Below are positions 45,656-55,484 of a stretch of DNA of 64,000 nt, piece by piece. Every line of letters starts with the position of its first letter. Within the stretch, counting starts at the first letter, position 1. Location of the stretch: positions 3,994,501 through 4,058,500 of the forward strand of contig NZ_JAGIOR010000001.1 in assembly GCF_017876795.1 (NCBI RefSeq), given 5' to 3'. The translations under genes and the position numbers were made by a program. This stretch comes from Rhizobium leguminosarum (GTDB taxonomy: Bacteria > Pseudomonadota > Alphaproteobacteria > Rhizobiales > Rhizobiaceae). The notes under the pieces are model-generated. The model made no database searches. It saw nothing but the letters and a program-made list of their open reading frames with translations, and was not told the DNA's origin.

Positions 45656-46320
45656 GCTTCGACATCAACGTCCTCATCGACCAATGGCCTGCGATCGCCA
45701 GCGGCGCGGGCGTCACGATCATGATTTGGGTTTTCGGCACGATTGCCGCCGCCGCCCTTGGCTTTCTGCTGGCTGTCGCCAGGCAATATGGCGGCCTGGC
45801 GGTCGATAAGGCGCTCGGTCTTATCGTCGCGGTCCTGCGCGGTACACCCTTCCTGATCCAGATCTTCCTAGTCTACTATGGCGGTCCTTTCATCGGTCTG
45901 TCGCTCGATCCCCTACTCGCCGGGCTGATCGGCATCTCGATCTATGGTGCGGCCTATTTTAGCGAAATTTTCCGCTCCGGCTTTCGAGCCGTCCCAAGGG
46001 GGCACATCGAAGCCGGTGAATGTGTCGGCCTCACGCAAGGGCAGATCGTCAGGCGCATCCTGCTGCCGGAAATGACCATGCTGGTGCTGCCGCCGTCGGT
46101 GAACATGGCAGTGATCCTCATGAAGGAGACGGCAGTACTTTCGATCATTACCGTGCCGGAACTGACGGCGACATTGAGCGCCATAGGCTCGCAGCAATAC
46201 GCCTTCGTGGAAGCGCTTTCCGCGCTGGCGCTCTTTTATTGGGTGCTGGTCGAATTCACCGGCCGGCTTGGCAATCTCGCCGAAACGAAACTTTCCAGAT
46301 TCAGGTTTTTCAACGCATGA
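45652..46320 (+). CDS. Polar amino-acid ABC transporter permease (second)
   Basis: The 222-residue permease of the same family has LRGTPFLIQIFLVYYGG and the EAA loop IEAGECVGLTQGQIVRRI. It is coupled to both neighbours by ATGA overlaps. Typical of HisM/GlnP-type importers. Confidence 0.92.
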   Translation: MSFDINVLIDQWPAIASGAGVTIMIWVFGTIAAAALGFLLAVARQYGGLAVDKALGLIVAVLRGTPFLIQIFLVYYGGPFIGLSLDPLLAGLIGISIYGAAYFSEIFRSGFRAVPRGHIEAGECVGLTQGQIVRRILLPEMTMLVLPPSVNMAVILMKETAVLSIITVPELTATLSAIGSQQYAFVEALSALALFYWVLVEFTGRLGNLAETKLSRFRFFNA

Positions 46321-47108
46321 GCGTTCCCGCAATCGCAGTCAAAAATCTTATCAAGAAGTTCGGGGATTCCACTGTCCTGCAAGGCATCGACCTCGAGATA
46401 GCGCAGGGACAAGTCTCTTGCCTGATCGGCCCTTCCGGCTCCGGCAAGAGCACGCTTTTACGCTGCATGGCCTTTCTCGAAGAGGCAACCCGCGGCACGA
46501 TTGCCATCAATGGCGAGGTACTTGGCTTCAGCGAGAACGCCGAGGGTGTGAGGGAGCGCGTTCCTGCGGCGACGAACCGAACAATCCGCGCCCAGATCGG
46601 CATGGTCTTCCAGCAGTTTAATCTTTGGCCGCACATGACGGCGCTCGGCAATGTCAGCGAGGCACTAAAGATGGTTCACAGGTTGAGCCGCAAACAGGCC
46701 GAGGATCTGGCGTTGGCTCAGCTTGTGAAAGTCGGGCTGGAAGCGCGTGCCGGGCACTATCCCTCGCAGCTTTCCGGCGGCCAGCAACAGCGTGTCGCCA
46801 TTGCCCGCGCATTGGCGCTCAAGCCGAAGATCATGCTGTTCGACGAACCAACCTCTTCGCTCGATCCGGAGCTAACGGGCGAGGTGCTGAATGTCATGCG
46901 CGATCTGGCGGCCGAGGGCATGACCATGGTCGTCGTCTCACACGAGATCGGCTTCGCCGCAACGGTCGGCCAGCAGATCATCTTCCTCGACCACGGCAAG
47001 GTACTGTTTACCGGGGCGCCGCAAGACGTGTTCAAGAAACCGCGAAATCCGCGTCTGGAGCAGTTCCTAGACACCTATCTCGATCGCGGCGCGTCCATGC
47101 TTCTCTAA
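46317..47108 (+). CDS. Polar amino-acid ABC transporter ATP-binding protein
   Basis: The 263-residue ATPase has Walker A GPSGSGKST (about 37-45), the Q-loop, the signature LSGGQQQRVAIARAL, Walker B IMLFDEPTSSLDPE and the switch His in VVSHEIGFA. It is a typical GlnQ/HisP-family subunit completing the transporter. ATG 46317 overlaps the second permease stop; the longer open frame lies in the permease gene. Confidence 0.95.
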   Translation: MSVPAIAVKNLIKKFGDSTVLQGIDLEIAQGQVSCLIGPSGSGKSTLLRCMAFLEEATRGTIAINGEVLGFSENAEGVRERVPAATNRTIRAQIGMVFQQFNLWPHMTALGNVSEALKMVHRLSRKQAEDLALAQLVKVGLEARAGHYPSQLSGGQQQRVAIARALALKPKIMLFDEPTSSLDPELTGEVLNVMRDLAAEGMTMVVVSHEIGFAATVGQQIIFLDHGKVLFTGAPQDVFKKPRNPRLEQFLDTYLDRGASMLL

Positions 47109-47229
47109 GCGCAGCCAGAGCAACAGGCTGAGTGAAACCGTCGCCGTCACATCAGCGGTGGCCGTAGCTGGCATCTGACGTTTCTTACCCAGAGCGGCTA
47201 GGAGCGCTCAAGCTTCTTATGATCTACCT

Positions 47230-47892
<663 letters not shown>

Positions 47893-47895
47893 GTC

Positions 47896-48783
47896 CTACT
47901 CCAAATTCTGGACCTGCTCGCGGAACTGGTCGATCACGACTTTCAACTCGATGCCGGCGGCGGTGACCGCCGAAGCATTCGACTTCGAGCAGATGGTATT
48001 CGATTCGCGGTTAAATTCCTGTGCAAGGAAGTCCAACCGGCGCCCGGCAGGGCCATCTTTCACCAGGAGATCGCGCGCTGCGGCGACGTGCGCCTTCAGA
48101 CGATCGATTTCCTCGCGCAGATCCGCCTTGGTCGCCAGCAATGCAGCTTCGGCATGCAGCCTGTCGCGGTCGAGCGCAGCCATGCCGTCCATCAACAAGG
48201 CGACCTGCGCGGCCAGCCGTGCGGCGATCTCCTGCGGCGAGCGTGAGGGATCGGCCGCGATCGTGCGCGTGAGACCTTCGATCGTCGTGACATGATCGAG
48301 GAGAATGCCGGTCAGAGCCGACCCTTCCTGCTCCCGCATGGCTCTCAGATCGGAAAGCGCGGCCAACAGGCCGGCTGTGATATCGGCGTCACGGGCGGCA
48401 AGCGCTTCCTCGCCATCCTCGCTTTCGCGGAATTCGACGATGCCGCGCACCAGAAGCAGCGTATCGAGCTTCAGCGGTGCCGGATCAATGATACCGTCCA
48501 ATTGCTCGCGCATGGCAAGCACGGCGGCAAGCGCTTGCCTGTTCAGCACTGCCTCGAAGCGGTTCTCGTCGGCGGTGACGGACAGCGATGCCTGCAGGTT
48601 GCCGCGGCTGAAGCTTTCACCGGCGAGGCGGCGGACGTCTGCCTCCATGCGTTCGAGGCCGGGTGGCAGGCGCAGCCGCAGGTCGAGGCCCTTGCCGTTG
48701 ACCGAGCGCAGTTCCCATGCCCAGCGCCAGCGGCCGCTCGTTCCCTCGCGCCGCGCAAAACCGGTCATGGACTGCAAAGCCAT
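47896..48783 (-). CDS. YicC/YloC-family endoribonuclease
   Basis: The 295-residue protein begins MALQSMTGFARREG, the family signature, and ends with QEFNRESNTICSKS and a helical YicC C-terminal domain. E. coli YicC cuts or adapts RNA for degradation, for example RyhB. It is located just upstream of gmk, as in many bacteria. Confidence 0.93.
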   Translation of the reverse strand: MALQSMTGFARREGTSGRWRWAWELRSVNGKGLDLRLRLPPGLERMEADVRRLAGESFSRGNLQASLSVTADENRFEAVLNRQALAAVLAMREQLDGIIDPAPLKLDTLLLVRGIVEFRESEDGEEALAARDADITAGLLAALSDLRAMREQEGSALTGILLDHVTTIEGLTRTIAADPSRSPQEIAARLAAQVALLMDGMAALDRDRLHAEAALLATKADLREEIDRLKAHVAAARDLLVKDGPAGRRLDFLAQEFNRESNTICSKSNASAVTAAGIELKVVIDQFREQVQNLE

Positions 48784-48801
48784 CCGAGCCTCCAGAAACT
48801 A

Positions 48802-50019
48802 TCAGTTGATCTTCTTTTTCTTCGGCGGCACGACGGTCGCGCCGTCATCCGCCGGCTGTTCTTCCGGCTGGCCGTCGACGGCGATGCTCGGGTCGGAGCC
48901 CTTGTCGGCTTCGAGCTTGCGCCAGTGCTTGACGTTGGCGTTGTGCTCCTCGAGCGTAGCAGCGAAAACATGGCCGCCAGTGCCGTCGGCGACGAAATAG
49001 AGGTCCTGCGTCTTCCAGGGATTGGCGACGGCTTCCAGCGCATCCTTACCGGGATTGGCGATCGGCGTCGGCGGAAGACCCTTGATGACATAGGTGTTGA
49101 ATGGTGTGTCCCGCTTCAGGTCCGACTGGGAGATCGGCCGGTCGGCCGGTTTGCCGTCGCCGCCGAAGAGACCGTAGATGATGGTCGGGTCGGACTGCAG
49201 GCGCATGCCCTTTCCGAGCCGGTTGAGGAAAACCGAGGCGACATGAGCGCGTTCGTCGGCAACGCCGGTTTCCTTTTCGACGATCGAGGCGAGCGTCACG
49301 AATTCTTCCTTGGACCGCAGCGGCAGCGAAGAGTCGCGCTTGTCCCAGATCTGATCGACGATTTTCTGCTGTGCCGCCGCCATCTGCTGGATGATTTCCG
49401 AGCGCTTTGTGCCGCGCGAGAACTTGTAGGTATCCGGGCGAAGGCTGCCCTCGGCCGGAAGGGCGGCCGGCAGGTCGCCTTCCAGCACCCGATCTTCCAG
49501 CATGCGATTGAACATCTGGCGGACCGTCAAGCCCTCAGGGAAGGAAACGGAATAGAGAATGGACTTGCCCGATTTCAGAAGCTCCATGATATCGCTCATG
49601 GAGGCTCTGGCCTTGATCTCATATTCACCGGCCTTCAGGCTCTCGCCGGCAGAAAGATGCGTTGCCGTGAGATAACGGAAGATGCGGGCATCGCTGATGA
49701 TTGCGTTGCGCTCGAGGTTCGAGGCAATTTCGGCCAGACCGGCGCCATTGCGGATAATGAAGTTGGTATTGGTCTGCAGCGGACCGGGATTCCGATAGGT
49801 CGATGTGGCGTAGTAGAAGGCGATGATGGCGACGACGCAGACCACAACCGCCATCGTCATGATGAAGTTCAGGAAAAGAACCACCTGGCCGCGGGCTTTC
49901 TTGGACCGTTTCGGCGGCTCCGGAACGCGCTCCGGACGCAGGGCTTCGCTGGGCGACTTCGGGATGATCGGTCCCTTCTGGCCCTGGGTATCGTTGCTCT
50001 GGTTCGTCGTATCGCTCAC
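48802..50019 (-). CDS. mltG: Endolytic murein transglycosylase
   Basis: MltG cleaves nascent glycan strands at the periplasmic face of the inner membrane and sets their length. The 405-residue protein has a short cytoplasmic tail, one membrane helix (VVLFLNFIMTMAVVVCVVAI), a LysM-like region and the catalytic YceG domain with the conserved Glu in ASIVEKETGVADER. GTG 50019 has AGAGGA at six-base spacing, so I prefer it to the TTG at 50025. The C-terminus is Pro/Lys-rich. Confidence 0.93.
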   Translation of the reverse strand: MSDTTNQSNDTQGQKGPIIPKSPSEALRPERVPEPPKRSKKARGQVVLFLNFIMTMAVVVCVVAIIAFYYATSTYRNPGPLQTNTNFIIRNGAGLAEIASNLERNAIISDARIFRYLTATHLSAGESLKAGEYEIKARASMSDIMELLKSGKSILYSVSFPEGLTVRQMFNRMLEDRVLEGDLPAALPAEGSLRPDTYKFSRGTKRSEIIQQMAAAQQKIVDQIWDKRDSSLPLRSKEEFVTLASIVEKETGVADERAHVASVFLNRLGKGMRLQSDPTIIYGLFGGDGKPADRPISQSDLKRDTPFNTYVIKGLPPTPIANPGKDALEAVANPWKTQDLYFVADGTGGHVFAATLEEHNANVKHWRKLEADKGSDPSIAVDGQPEEQPADDGATVVPPKKKKIN

Positions 50020-50191
50020 CGGCAATCCTCTAAAACTTGACCCTTACTTCGCTATTTCGCGAAGCAATGCGGCAAAAGCAGGTTCTGCCGCCGTTCAACG
50101 GCGCTTCCGGCCGTTATGCTCGCGCGCGCCCTGCGACGCAACGCAGCGGACGGTTGCGGCGTAAGGAACACTCATTACACCGCGCGGACCG

Positions 50192-51454
50192 TTATTGCGC
50201 GTAACGGCGCAGGACGAGCGACGCGTTCGTGCCGCCAAATCCGAACGAGTTGGACAGCGCCACATTGATTTCTCGCTCACATGCCTTGTGCGGAACAAGA
50301 TCGATCGCCGTCTCGCGTTCGGGATTGTCGAGATTGAGCGTCGGCGGCGCGATATTGTCGCGGATAGCAAGCGTGGTGAAAATCGCCTCGATCGCGCCGG
50401 CAGCACCGAGAAGATGCCCGGTCGCCGACTTGGTCGAAGACATGGAGATCTTCGACGCCGCATTGCCGACCAGTCGCTCGACGGCGCCGAGTTCGATCGT
50501 GTCGGCCATGGTCGAGGTGCCGTGGGCGTTGATGTAATCGATATCGGCCGGCGTCAGCCCGGCGCGCTTCAGCGCCATCGCCATGCAGCGGCCGGCGCCC
50601 TCGCCGTCTTCGGACGGCGCAGTGATATGATAGGCGTCGCCCGACAGGCCATAGCCGACGATTTCGGCATAGATCTTGGCGCCGCGCGCCTTGGCGTGTT
50701 CCAGTTCCTCGAGCACGACGATGCCGGCGCCCTCGCCCATGACGAAGCCGTCGCGGTCGCGGTCATAGGGGCGCGAGGCCCTCTGCGGATCGTCGTTGTG
50801 CTGGGTCGACAGCGCCTTGCAGGCGGCAAAGCCGGCGAGCGAAATGCGGCTGACAGGGGATTCCGTGCCGCCGGCGACCATGACGTCGGCATCACCAAGC
50901 GCAATCAGCCGCGCGGCATCGCCGATCGCATGCGCGCCTGTCGAGCAGGCGGTGACGACCGAATGATTGGGTCCGCGCAGCTTGTGGCGGATCGAGACCT
51001 GGCCGGAGACGAGGTTAATCAGGCGGCCGGGAATGAAGAAGGGGGAGATGCGGCGTGGGCCCTTGTCGCGCAGGGTGTAACCTGCCTCGACAATGCCTTC
51101 GATGCCGCCGATGCCGGAGCCGATCAGCACGCCGGTGGCGATCTGGTCCTCATCGGTCTCGGGATGCCAGCCGGCATCGGCAAGCGCCATGTCGGCGGCG
51201 GCCATGCCGTAGATGATGAAGGGATCGACCTTACGCTGCTCTTTCGGCTCCATCCACTGATCGACATTGAAGGTGCCGTCGGTGCCGTCGCCGACGGGAA
51301 TACGGCAGGCGATTTTGGCGGGAAGGTCGTCGACCTCGAATTCGGTGACCAGACGGGCGCCGTTCTGACCGGCAAGCAGCCGGGACCACGTCACCTCGGT
51401 TCCGCATCCTAAGGGTGATACCATGCCGGTACCCGTTATGACGACACGTCTCAT
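50192..51454 (-). CDS. fabF: 3-oxoacyl-ACP synthase II
   Basis: FabF elongates acyl-ACP with malonyl-ACP in type II fatty-acid synthesis. The 420-residue protein has the nucleophile Cys in VTACSTGAHAIG (about 170), and the two catalytic histidines in INAHGTST and SATGHLLGAAGA. It is separated from acpP by a terminator-like hairpin, so its expression is probably lower than that of acpP. Confidence 0.97.
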   Translation of the reverse strand: MRRVVITGTGMVSPLGCGTEVTWSRLLAGQNGARLVTEFEVDDLPAKIACRIPVGDGTDGTFNVDQWMEPKEQRKVDPFIIYGMAAADMALADAGWHPETDEDQIATGVLIGSGIGGIEGIVEAGYTLRDKGPRRISPFFIPGRLINLVSGQVSIRHKLRGPNHSVVTACSTGAHAIGDAARLIALGDADVMVAGGTESPVSRISLAGFAACKALSTQHNDDPQRASRPYDRDRDGFVMGEGAGIVVLEELEHAKARGAKIYAEIVGYGLSGDAYHITAPSEDGEGAGRCMAMALKRAGLTPADIDYINAHGTSTMADTIELGAVERLVGNAASKISMSSTKSATGHLLGAAGAIEAIFTTLAIRDNIAPPTLNLDNPERETAIDLVPHKACEREINVALSNSFGFGGTNASLVLRRYAQ

Positions 51455-51505
51455 CGCGTGCTTTCCCCCGTCTCTTATGTTCTATGGAGAAATATGCCGA
51501 AAAGA

Positions 51506-51532
51506 AAAGGGCGGACTCCAGGCCCGCCCTTT
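51506..51532 (-). terminator. Terminator/attenuator between acpP and fabF
   Basis: AAAGGGCGG (51506-51514) pairs with CCGCCCTTT (51524-51532). Read on the minus strand it is followed by a CTTTTCTTTTC tract. Its place suggests partial termination after acpP. Confidence 0.75.
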
Positions 51533-51547
51533 CTCAAAATTACAGGA

Positions 51548-51784
51548 TCAGGCCTGGGCCTTCTCGATAAACTTCACGGCATCGCCGACCGTCAGGATCG
51601 AGTCGGCAGCGTCGTCAGGAATTTCAACGCCGAATTCTTCTTCGAAAGCCATGACAAGTTCGACCGTGTCGAGCGAGTCGGCGCCCAGATCGTCGATAAA
51701 GCTGGCGCTCTCGACGACCTTGTCGGCATCGACGCCAAGATGATCAATAACAATTTTCTTTACGCGTTCTGCGATATCGCTCAT
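51548..51784 (-). CDS. acpP: Acyl carrier protein
   Basis: The 78-residue acidic carrier protein has the phosphopantetheine-bearing serine in the DSLDTVEL motif (Ser about 37). It shuttles growing acyl chains between the Fab enzymes. It lies about 290 bases downstream of fabG on the same strand, which leaves room for its own promoter. It is followed by an attenuator before fabF. Confidence 0.97.
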   Translation of the reverse strand: MSDIAERVKKIVIDHLGVDADKVVESASFIDDLGADSLDTVELVMAFEEEFGVEIPDDAADSILTVGDAVKFIEKAQA

Positions 51785-52070
51785 GTCGGTTTCCTCGACC
51801 TTATGTCCTGATCGGAATGCCGTTGCGGCACCCCTACCCTGTTTCAGCCTGCGATGTTTTCAGACATCCTCGGCAAACTCGTTTACCCGGCTTCAGAGAT
51901 GTCCCAGGCTTGCAAAAAGCCCGCCGGTCCGTCTGCTTTCTCGGGACGACTGTTGACAGTCATGGCCCGCTTAACATGCTTTATGTCTGCCGCAAAGCGA
52001 GAAAATCAACGGTTCGTGATTGCTCAACATGCTATTGGCGGAAATACCCCCATGCCAGCGGTTTGTCGTT

Positions 52071-52808
52071 TCAGATCATCGCCATGCCGCCGTTTACGTG
52101 CAGCGTCTGGCCCGTCATATAGGCAGCCTCGGAGGACGCAAGATAAGCGACCGCCGAAGCAACCTCGCCGCCCGTGCCCATGCGCTTCATCGGGATCGCT
52201 CCCATGATCGCTTCCTTCTGCTTGTCGTTCAGCTTGCCGGTCATGGCGCTTTCGATGAACCCGGGCGCCACGCAGTTGACCGTCACGTTGCGGGTGGCGA
52301 TCTCCTGGGCCAGCGACTTGGTGAAGCCGATCATACCGGCCTTGGAGGCGCAGTAATTGGCCTGGCCCGGATTGCCGGTGACGCCGACGATGGAGGTGAT
52401 GTTGATGATGCGGCCATAGCGGCGGCGCATCATCGGATGCGTCAATTCGCGCGTCAGCCGGAAGGTCGACGTCAGGTTCACTTCGAGAACGACGTCCCAA
52501 TCCTCGTCGCTCATGCGCACGAACAGGCCGTCCTTGGTGATGCCGGCATTGTTGACGAGGATATCGACGCCTTCGAGTTCGGCCTCGGCCTTCTGGCCAA
52601 GCGCCTTGACCTCATCGCGGTCGGAAAGGTTTGCCGGGAAAATCTTGACGCGCTCGCCGAGTTCGGCGGCCAGCGCTTCCAGCTTCTCGACGCGGGTGCC
52701 GTGCAGACCGACGATAGCGCCCTGCTTATGAAGAAGGCGAGCGATTTCCTCGCCGATACCGCCCGATGCGCCGGTGACGAGAGCCTTGCGGCCGGAAAGA
52801 TCGAGCAT
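52071..52808 (-). CDS. fabG: 3-oxoacyl-ACP reductase
   Basis: FabG reduces beta-ketoacyl-ACP with NADPH. The 245-residue SDR has the TGASGGIG cofactor motif (12-19), NNAG, the catalytic Ser in ITSIVG and YCASKAG (Tyr/Lys). ATG 52808 matches the family start; the frame continues upstream through fabD in the same frame without homology. It follows fabD by 37 bases. Confidence 0.96.
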   Translation of the reverse strand: MLDLSGRKALVTGASGGIGEEIARLLHKQGAIVGLHGTRVEKLEALAAELGERVKIFPANLSDRDEVKALGQKAEAELEGVDILVNNAGITKDGLFVRMSDEDWDVVLEVNLTSTFRLTRELTHPMMRRRYGRIINITSIVGVTGNPGQANYCASKAGMIGFTKSLAQEIATRNVTVNCVAPGFIESAMTGKLNDKQKEAIMGAIPMKRMGTGGEVASAVAYLASSEAAYMTGQTLHVNGGMAMI

Positions 52809-52845
52809 GGAAACGTTCCTTATATCTGGATATCTGGAAATACAA

Positions 52846-53790
52846 TCAGGCCATGAGGGCGGCGACGGCCGCGTCGATATCCGCCGGACCGTTGACGGAG
52901 ATGCCGTTGATCGTCTTGTCGATGCGCCGCGCAAGGCCGGTCAGCACCTTGCCCGAGCCGAGTTCATAAAGCGTCGTCACGCCATTGCCGGCGAACCATT
53001 CCACCGTCTCGCGCCAGCGCACCTGACCGGTCACCTGCTCGACCAGGAGGCCGGCGATCTCGCCGGCGCTGGTCACGGGCGCGGCACGGACATTGGCAAT
53101 GACCGGCACGACGGGATCGGACTTGGCGACCGTTGCCAGGGCTTTGCGCATGGCGTCGGCGGCGGGCGCCATCAGTGTCGAATGGAACGGAGCGGAGACC
53201 GGCAGCAGAATGGCGCGCTTGGCGCCCTTGTCGGTCGCCAGGCCGGCGGCCTTTTCGACAGCTGCCTTCTCACCTGAGATGACGATCTGGCCGCCGCCAT
53301 TGTCGTTGGCGATCTGGCAGGCGCCGAGAACGGCCGCTGTCTCGCAGACGGCAACGACGTCGGCATGTTCGAGGCCGATGATCGCGGCCATAGCGCCGAC
53401 GCCGACGGGGACGGCCGCCTGCATGGCATTGCCGCGGATGCGCAACAGCCGCGCCGTATCGGCGAGCGAAAAGGTGCCGGCGGCGCAAAGTGCCGAATAT
53501 TCGCCGAGCGAGTGACCGGCGACGTAAGCGACCTTGGACTTCATATCCAGCCCTTTGGCCTCCAGAACGCGGACGACGGCGATCGAGACGGCCATCAGCG
53601 CCGGCTGGGCGTTCGCCGTCAGGGTCAACGTATCCTCGGGACCGTTGAACATGACGTCCGAAAGCTTTTCACCGAGCGCCGCATCGACCTCTTCGAAAAC
53701 GGCGCGAGCTTCCGCGAAATTCTCGGCGAGATCCTTGCCCATGCCGACGGCCTGACTGCCCTGACCGGGAAAAGTGAAAGCAATGGTCAT
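52846..53790 (-). CDS. fabD: Malonyl-CoA:ACP transacylase
   Basis: FabD loads malonyl groups on ACP. The 314-residue protein has FPGQGSQ at the start, the nucleophile in GHSLGEYSAL (Ser about 92) and the catalytic His in SAPFHSTLM. It is first in the fabD-fabG-acpP-fabF run. A pair of direct GCAGAGTCAAG repeats (53863-53873 and 53881-53891), each giving CTTGAC on the minus strand, lies upstream as possible tandem -35 boxes. Confidence 0.96.
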   Translation of the reverse strand: MTIAFTFPGQGSQAVGMGKDLAENFAEARAVFEEVDAALGEKLSDVMFNGPEDTLTLTANAQPALMAVSIAVVRVLEAKGLDMKSKVAYVAGHSLGEYSALCAAGTFSLADTARLLRIRGNAMQAAVPVGVGAMAAIIGLEHADVVAVCETAAVLGACQIANDNGGGQIVISGEKAAVEKAAGLATDKGAKRAILLPVSAPFHSTLMAPAADAMRKALATVAKSDPVVPVIANVRAAPVTSAGEIAGLLVEQVTGQVRWRETVEWFAGNGVTTLYELGSGKVLTGLARRIDKTINGISVNGPADIDAAVAALMA

Positions 53791-54022
53791 TCTCGTGCCC
53801 CTGGCTCATGCCCCTGATTGCGCCCCTTGGGGCTGTTTTGCCTCCAATTGACATTCTTTCCCGCAGAGTCAAGCTTTCCGGCAGAGTCAAGTGGCGGCTC
53901 ATTCTCCGCAAAGCCCTTCTCCCCGGCGCAAAAGCCAGGTTTTTGCTCTTGCGCTCTGCCAAATCGAGCCTAGATTTGCGCGGACCCTCCCTAAGGCTTC
54001 ACCTCTCTCCCAAGGTTTTCCC

Positions 54023-55066
54023 ATGCAGTACAATTCACTCGGCCGCACCGGCATTTCCGTTTCAGAGATTTGCCTTGGCACAATGACCTGGGGTTCGCAG
54101 AACAGCGAAACCGACGCTCATGCACAGATAGATTACGCCGTCGAAAAGGGCGTCAATTTCTTCGATACCGCCGAAATCTACCCAACCACCCCGGTTTCGC
54201 CCGAAACACAGGGCCGGACCGAGGCCTATATCGGCAGTTGGTTTGGCAAATCAGGCAAGCGAGGGGATATCGTGCTCGCCACCAAGGTCGCCGGTCGCGG
54301 CCGCGATTATCTGCGCGGCGGCGAAGGTGCGGATGCCAGGAATATCCGCCTGGCGCTCGAAGCCAGCCTGACGCGGCTGAAGACGGATTATGTCGACCTC
54401 TACCAGATCCACTGGCCGAACCGCGGCCATTTCCATTTCCGCCAGAACTGGAGCTATAATCCCTTCAATCAGGATCGCGACAAGGCCGTCGCCAATATGC
54501 TCGACATCCTGGAAACCCTCGGCGCACTGGTGAAGGAAGGCAAGATCCGGGCGATCGGCCTTTCCAACGAAACCACCTGGGGCATCCAGAAATACCTGAC
54601 ACTGTCAGAACAGAAGAGCCTGCCGCGCGTTGCCAGCGTCCAGAACGAATACAATCTGCTCTACCGCCATTTCGACCTCGATCTCGCCGAACTCTCGCAT
54701 CACGAGGATGTCGGGCTGCTCGCCTATTCGCCGCTCGCCGGCGGCATCCTGTCCGGCAAATATGTCGATGGTCTCAGGCCGAAGGGTTCGCGTGGCTCGA
54801 TCAATCATGATATCGGCGGCCGCCTGCAGCCGCTGCAGGAGCCGGCGACCAAAGCCTACCTGGCGATCGCGGCCAGATACGGTCTCGACCCGGCGGCCAT
54901 GGCGCTCGCCTTCTGCCTGTCGAGGCCCTTCATGGCCGCGGCCATCATCGGCGCAACCTCGATGGAGCAGCTGAAAGTCGATATCGGCGCGGCCGAGCTG
55001 ACGCTTTCGGACGAGGTGCTGGCGGAGATCGCCAAGGTCCACCGACAATATCCGCTGACGCTTTGA
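54023..55066 (+). CDS. Aldo/keto reductase (Tas-like)
   Basis: The 347-residue NADPH-dependent oxidoreductase has the AKR barrel. The catalytic set shows in FFDTAEIYP (Asp, Tyr), ATKVAGRG (Lys) and YQIHWP (His), and the cofactor part is IGATSMEQLK. The N-terminal LGRTGISVSEICLGTMTWG resembles E. coli Tas. ATG 54023 aligns with the family; the open frame upstream lacks homology. It is divergent from fabD. Confidence 0.9.
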   Translation: MQYNSLGRTGISVSEICLGTMTWGSQNSETDAHAQIDYAVEKGVNFFDTAEIYPTTPVSPETQGRTEAYIGSWFGKSGKRGDIVLATKVAGRGRDYLRGGEGADARNIRLALEASLTRLKTDYVDLYQIHWPNRGHFHFRQNWSYNPFNQDRDKAVANMLDILETLGALVKEGKIRAIGLSNETTWGIQKYLTLSEQKSLPRVASVQNEYNLLYRHFDLDLAELSHHEDVGLLAYSPLAGGILSGKYVDGLRPKGSRGSINHDIGGRLQPLQEPATKAYLAIAARYGLDPAAMALAFCLSRPFMAAAIIGATSMEQLKVDIGAAELTLSDEVLAEIAKVHRQYPLTL

Positions 55067-55080
55067 TTATATTCCTTTGA

Positions 55081-55189
55081 CGCTACAGCGCCGCGCGTCT
55101 TTTCCGACGCGCAAAGGACGCTGTCGCATTTTGAATGGCTGCATAATTTTGTTCTTAAATCGATTCCGATTTAAGGAATTGTGCAGTAG
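55081..55189. repeat. Dispersed intergenic repeats B and C, adjacent
   Basis: Part B (55081-55123) has the stem GCGCGTC (55093-55099) and GACGCGC (55106-55112), and matches 13583-13634 inverted. Part C (55139-55189) has CTGCATAATT...AATTGTGCAG around ATCGATTCCGAT, matching 8845-8895. The adjacency suggests one composite element. Confidence 0.65.
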
Positions 55190-55237
55190 CCCGACGCCAC
55201 CGATTGCTCTGCGTCGGGCTCGAATGTCCGATTGGGC

Positions 55238-55265
55238 TTGCCTTCCCGCGAAAAATCCGTATAAG
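55238..55265 (+). promoter_or_regulatory. Candidate rpsF operon promoter
   Basis: TTGCCT (55238-55243), 16 bases, TATAAG (55260-55265). It is also readable as the rhizobial form CTTGCC-N17-TATAAG. It is the best promoter match upstream of the ribosomal protein operon. Confidence 0.5.
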
Positions 55266-55484
55266 CCGCCCTGTTCGTTAACCCGGTCTTCTGGCTGGTG
55301 GCTGAACGGAGGGCCGGTTTCCTTTTGGAAATCGTTCGGAACGGAAGCGTTCCAGCCTCCCGTGTCTCCGCTCTCGACCGTCTCGGAAACGCTTTCTTGC
55401 CTGGGTTCGCCCAATCAGGAGCAGTCGTTGAGGCTTAGCCGCCGAATATCGGGTTGAACCAAACGCAAGAAAGGCAAAGCTGTC

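Larger units (their letters stand above)
55067..55484 (+). other. 418-bp intergenic region: repeat pair, rpsF promoter and leader
   Basis: This holds repeats B and C (55081-55189), then a promoter candidate and a leader of roughly 213 bases before rpsF. The leader contains a hairpin GGAACG-GAAG-CGTTCC (55338-55353). In many bacteria S6:S18 bind a structured leader to repress this operon; whether this leader does so is unproven. Confidence 0.55.
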
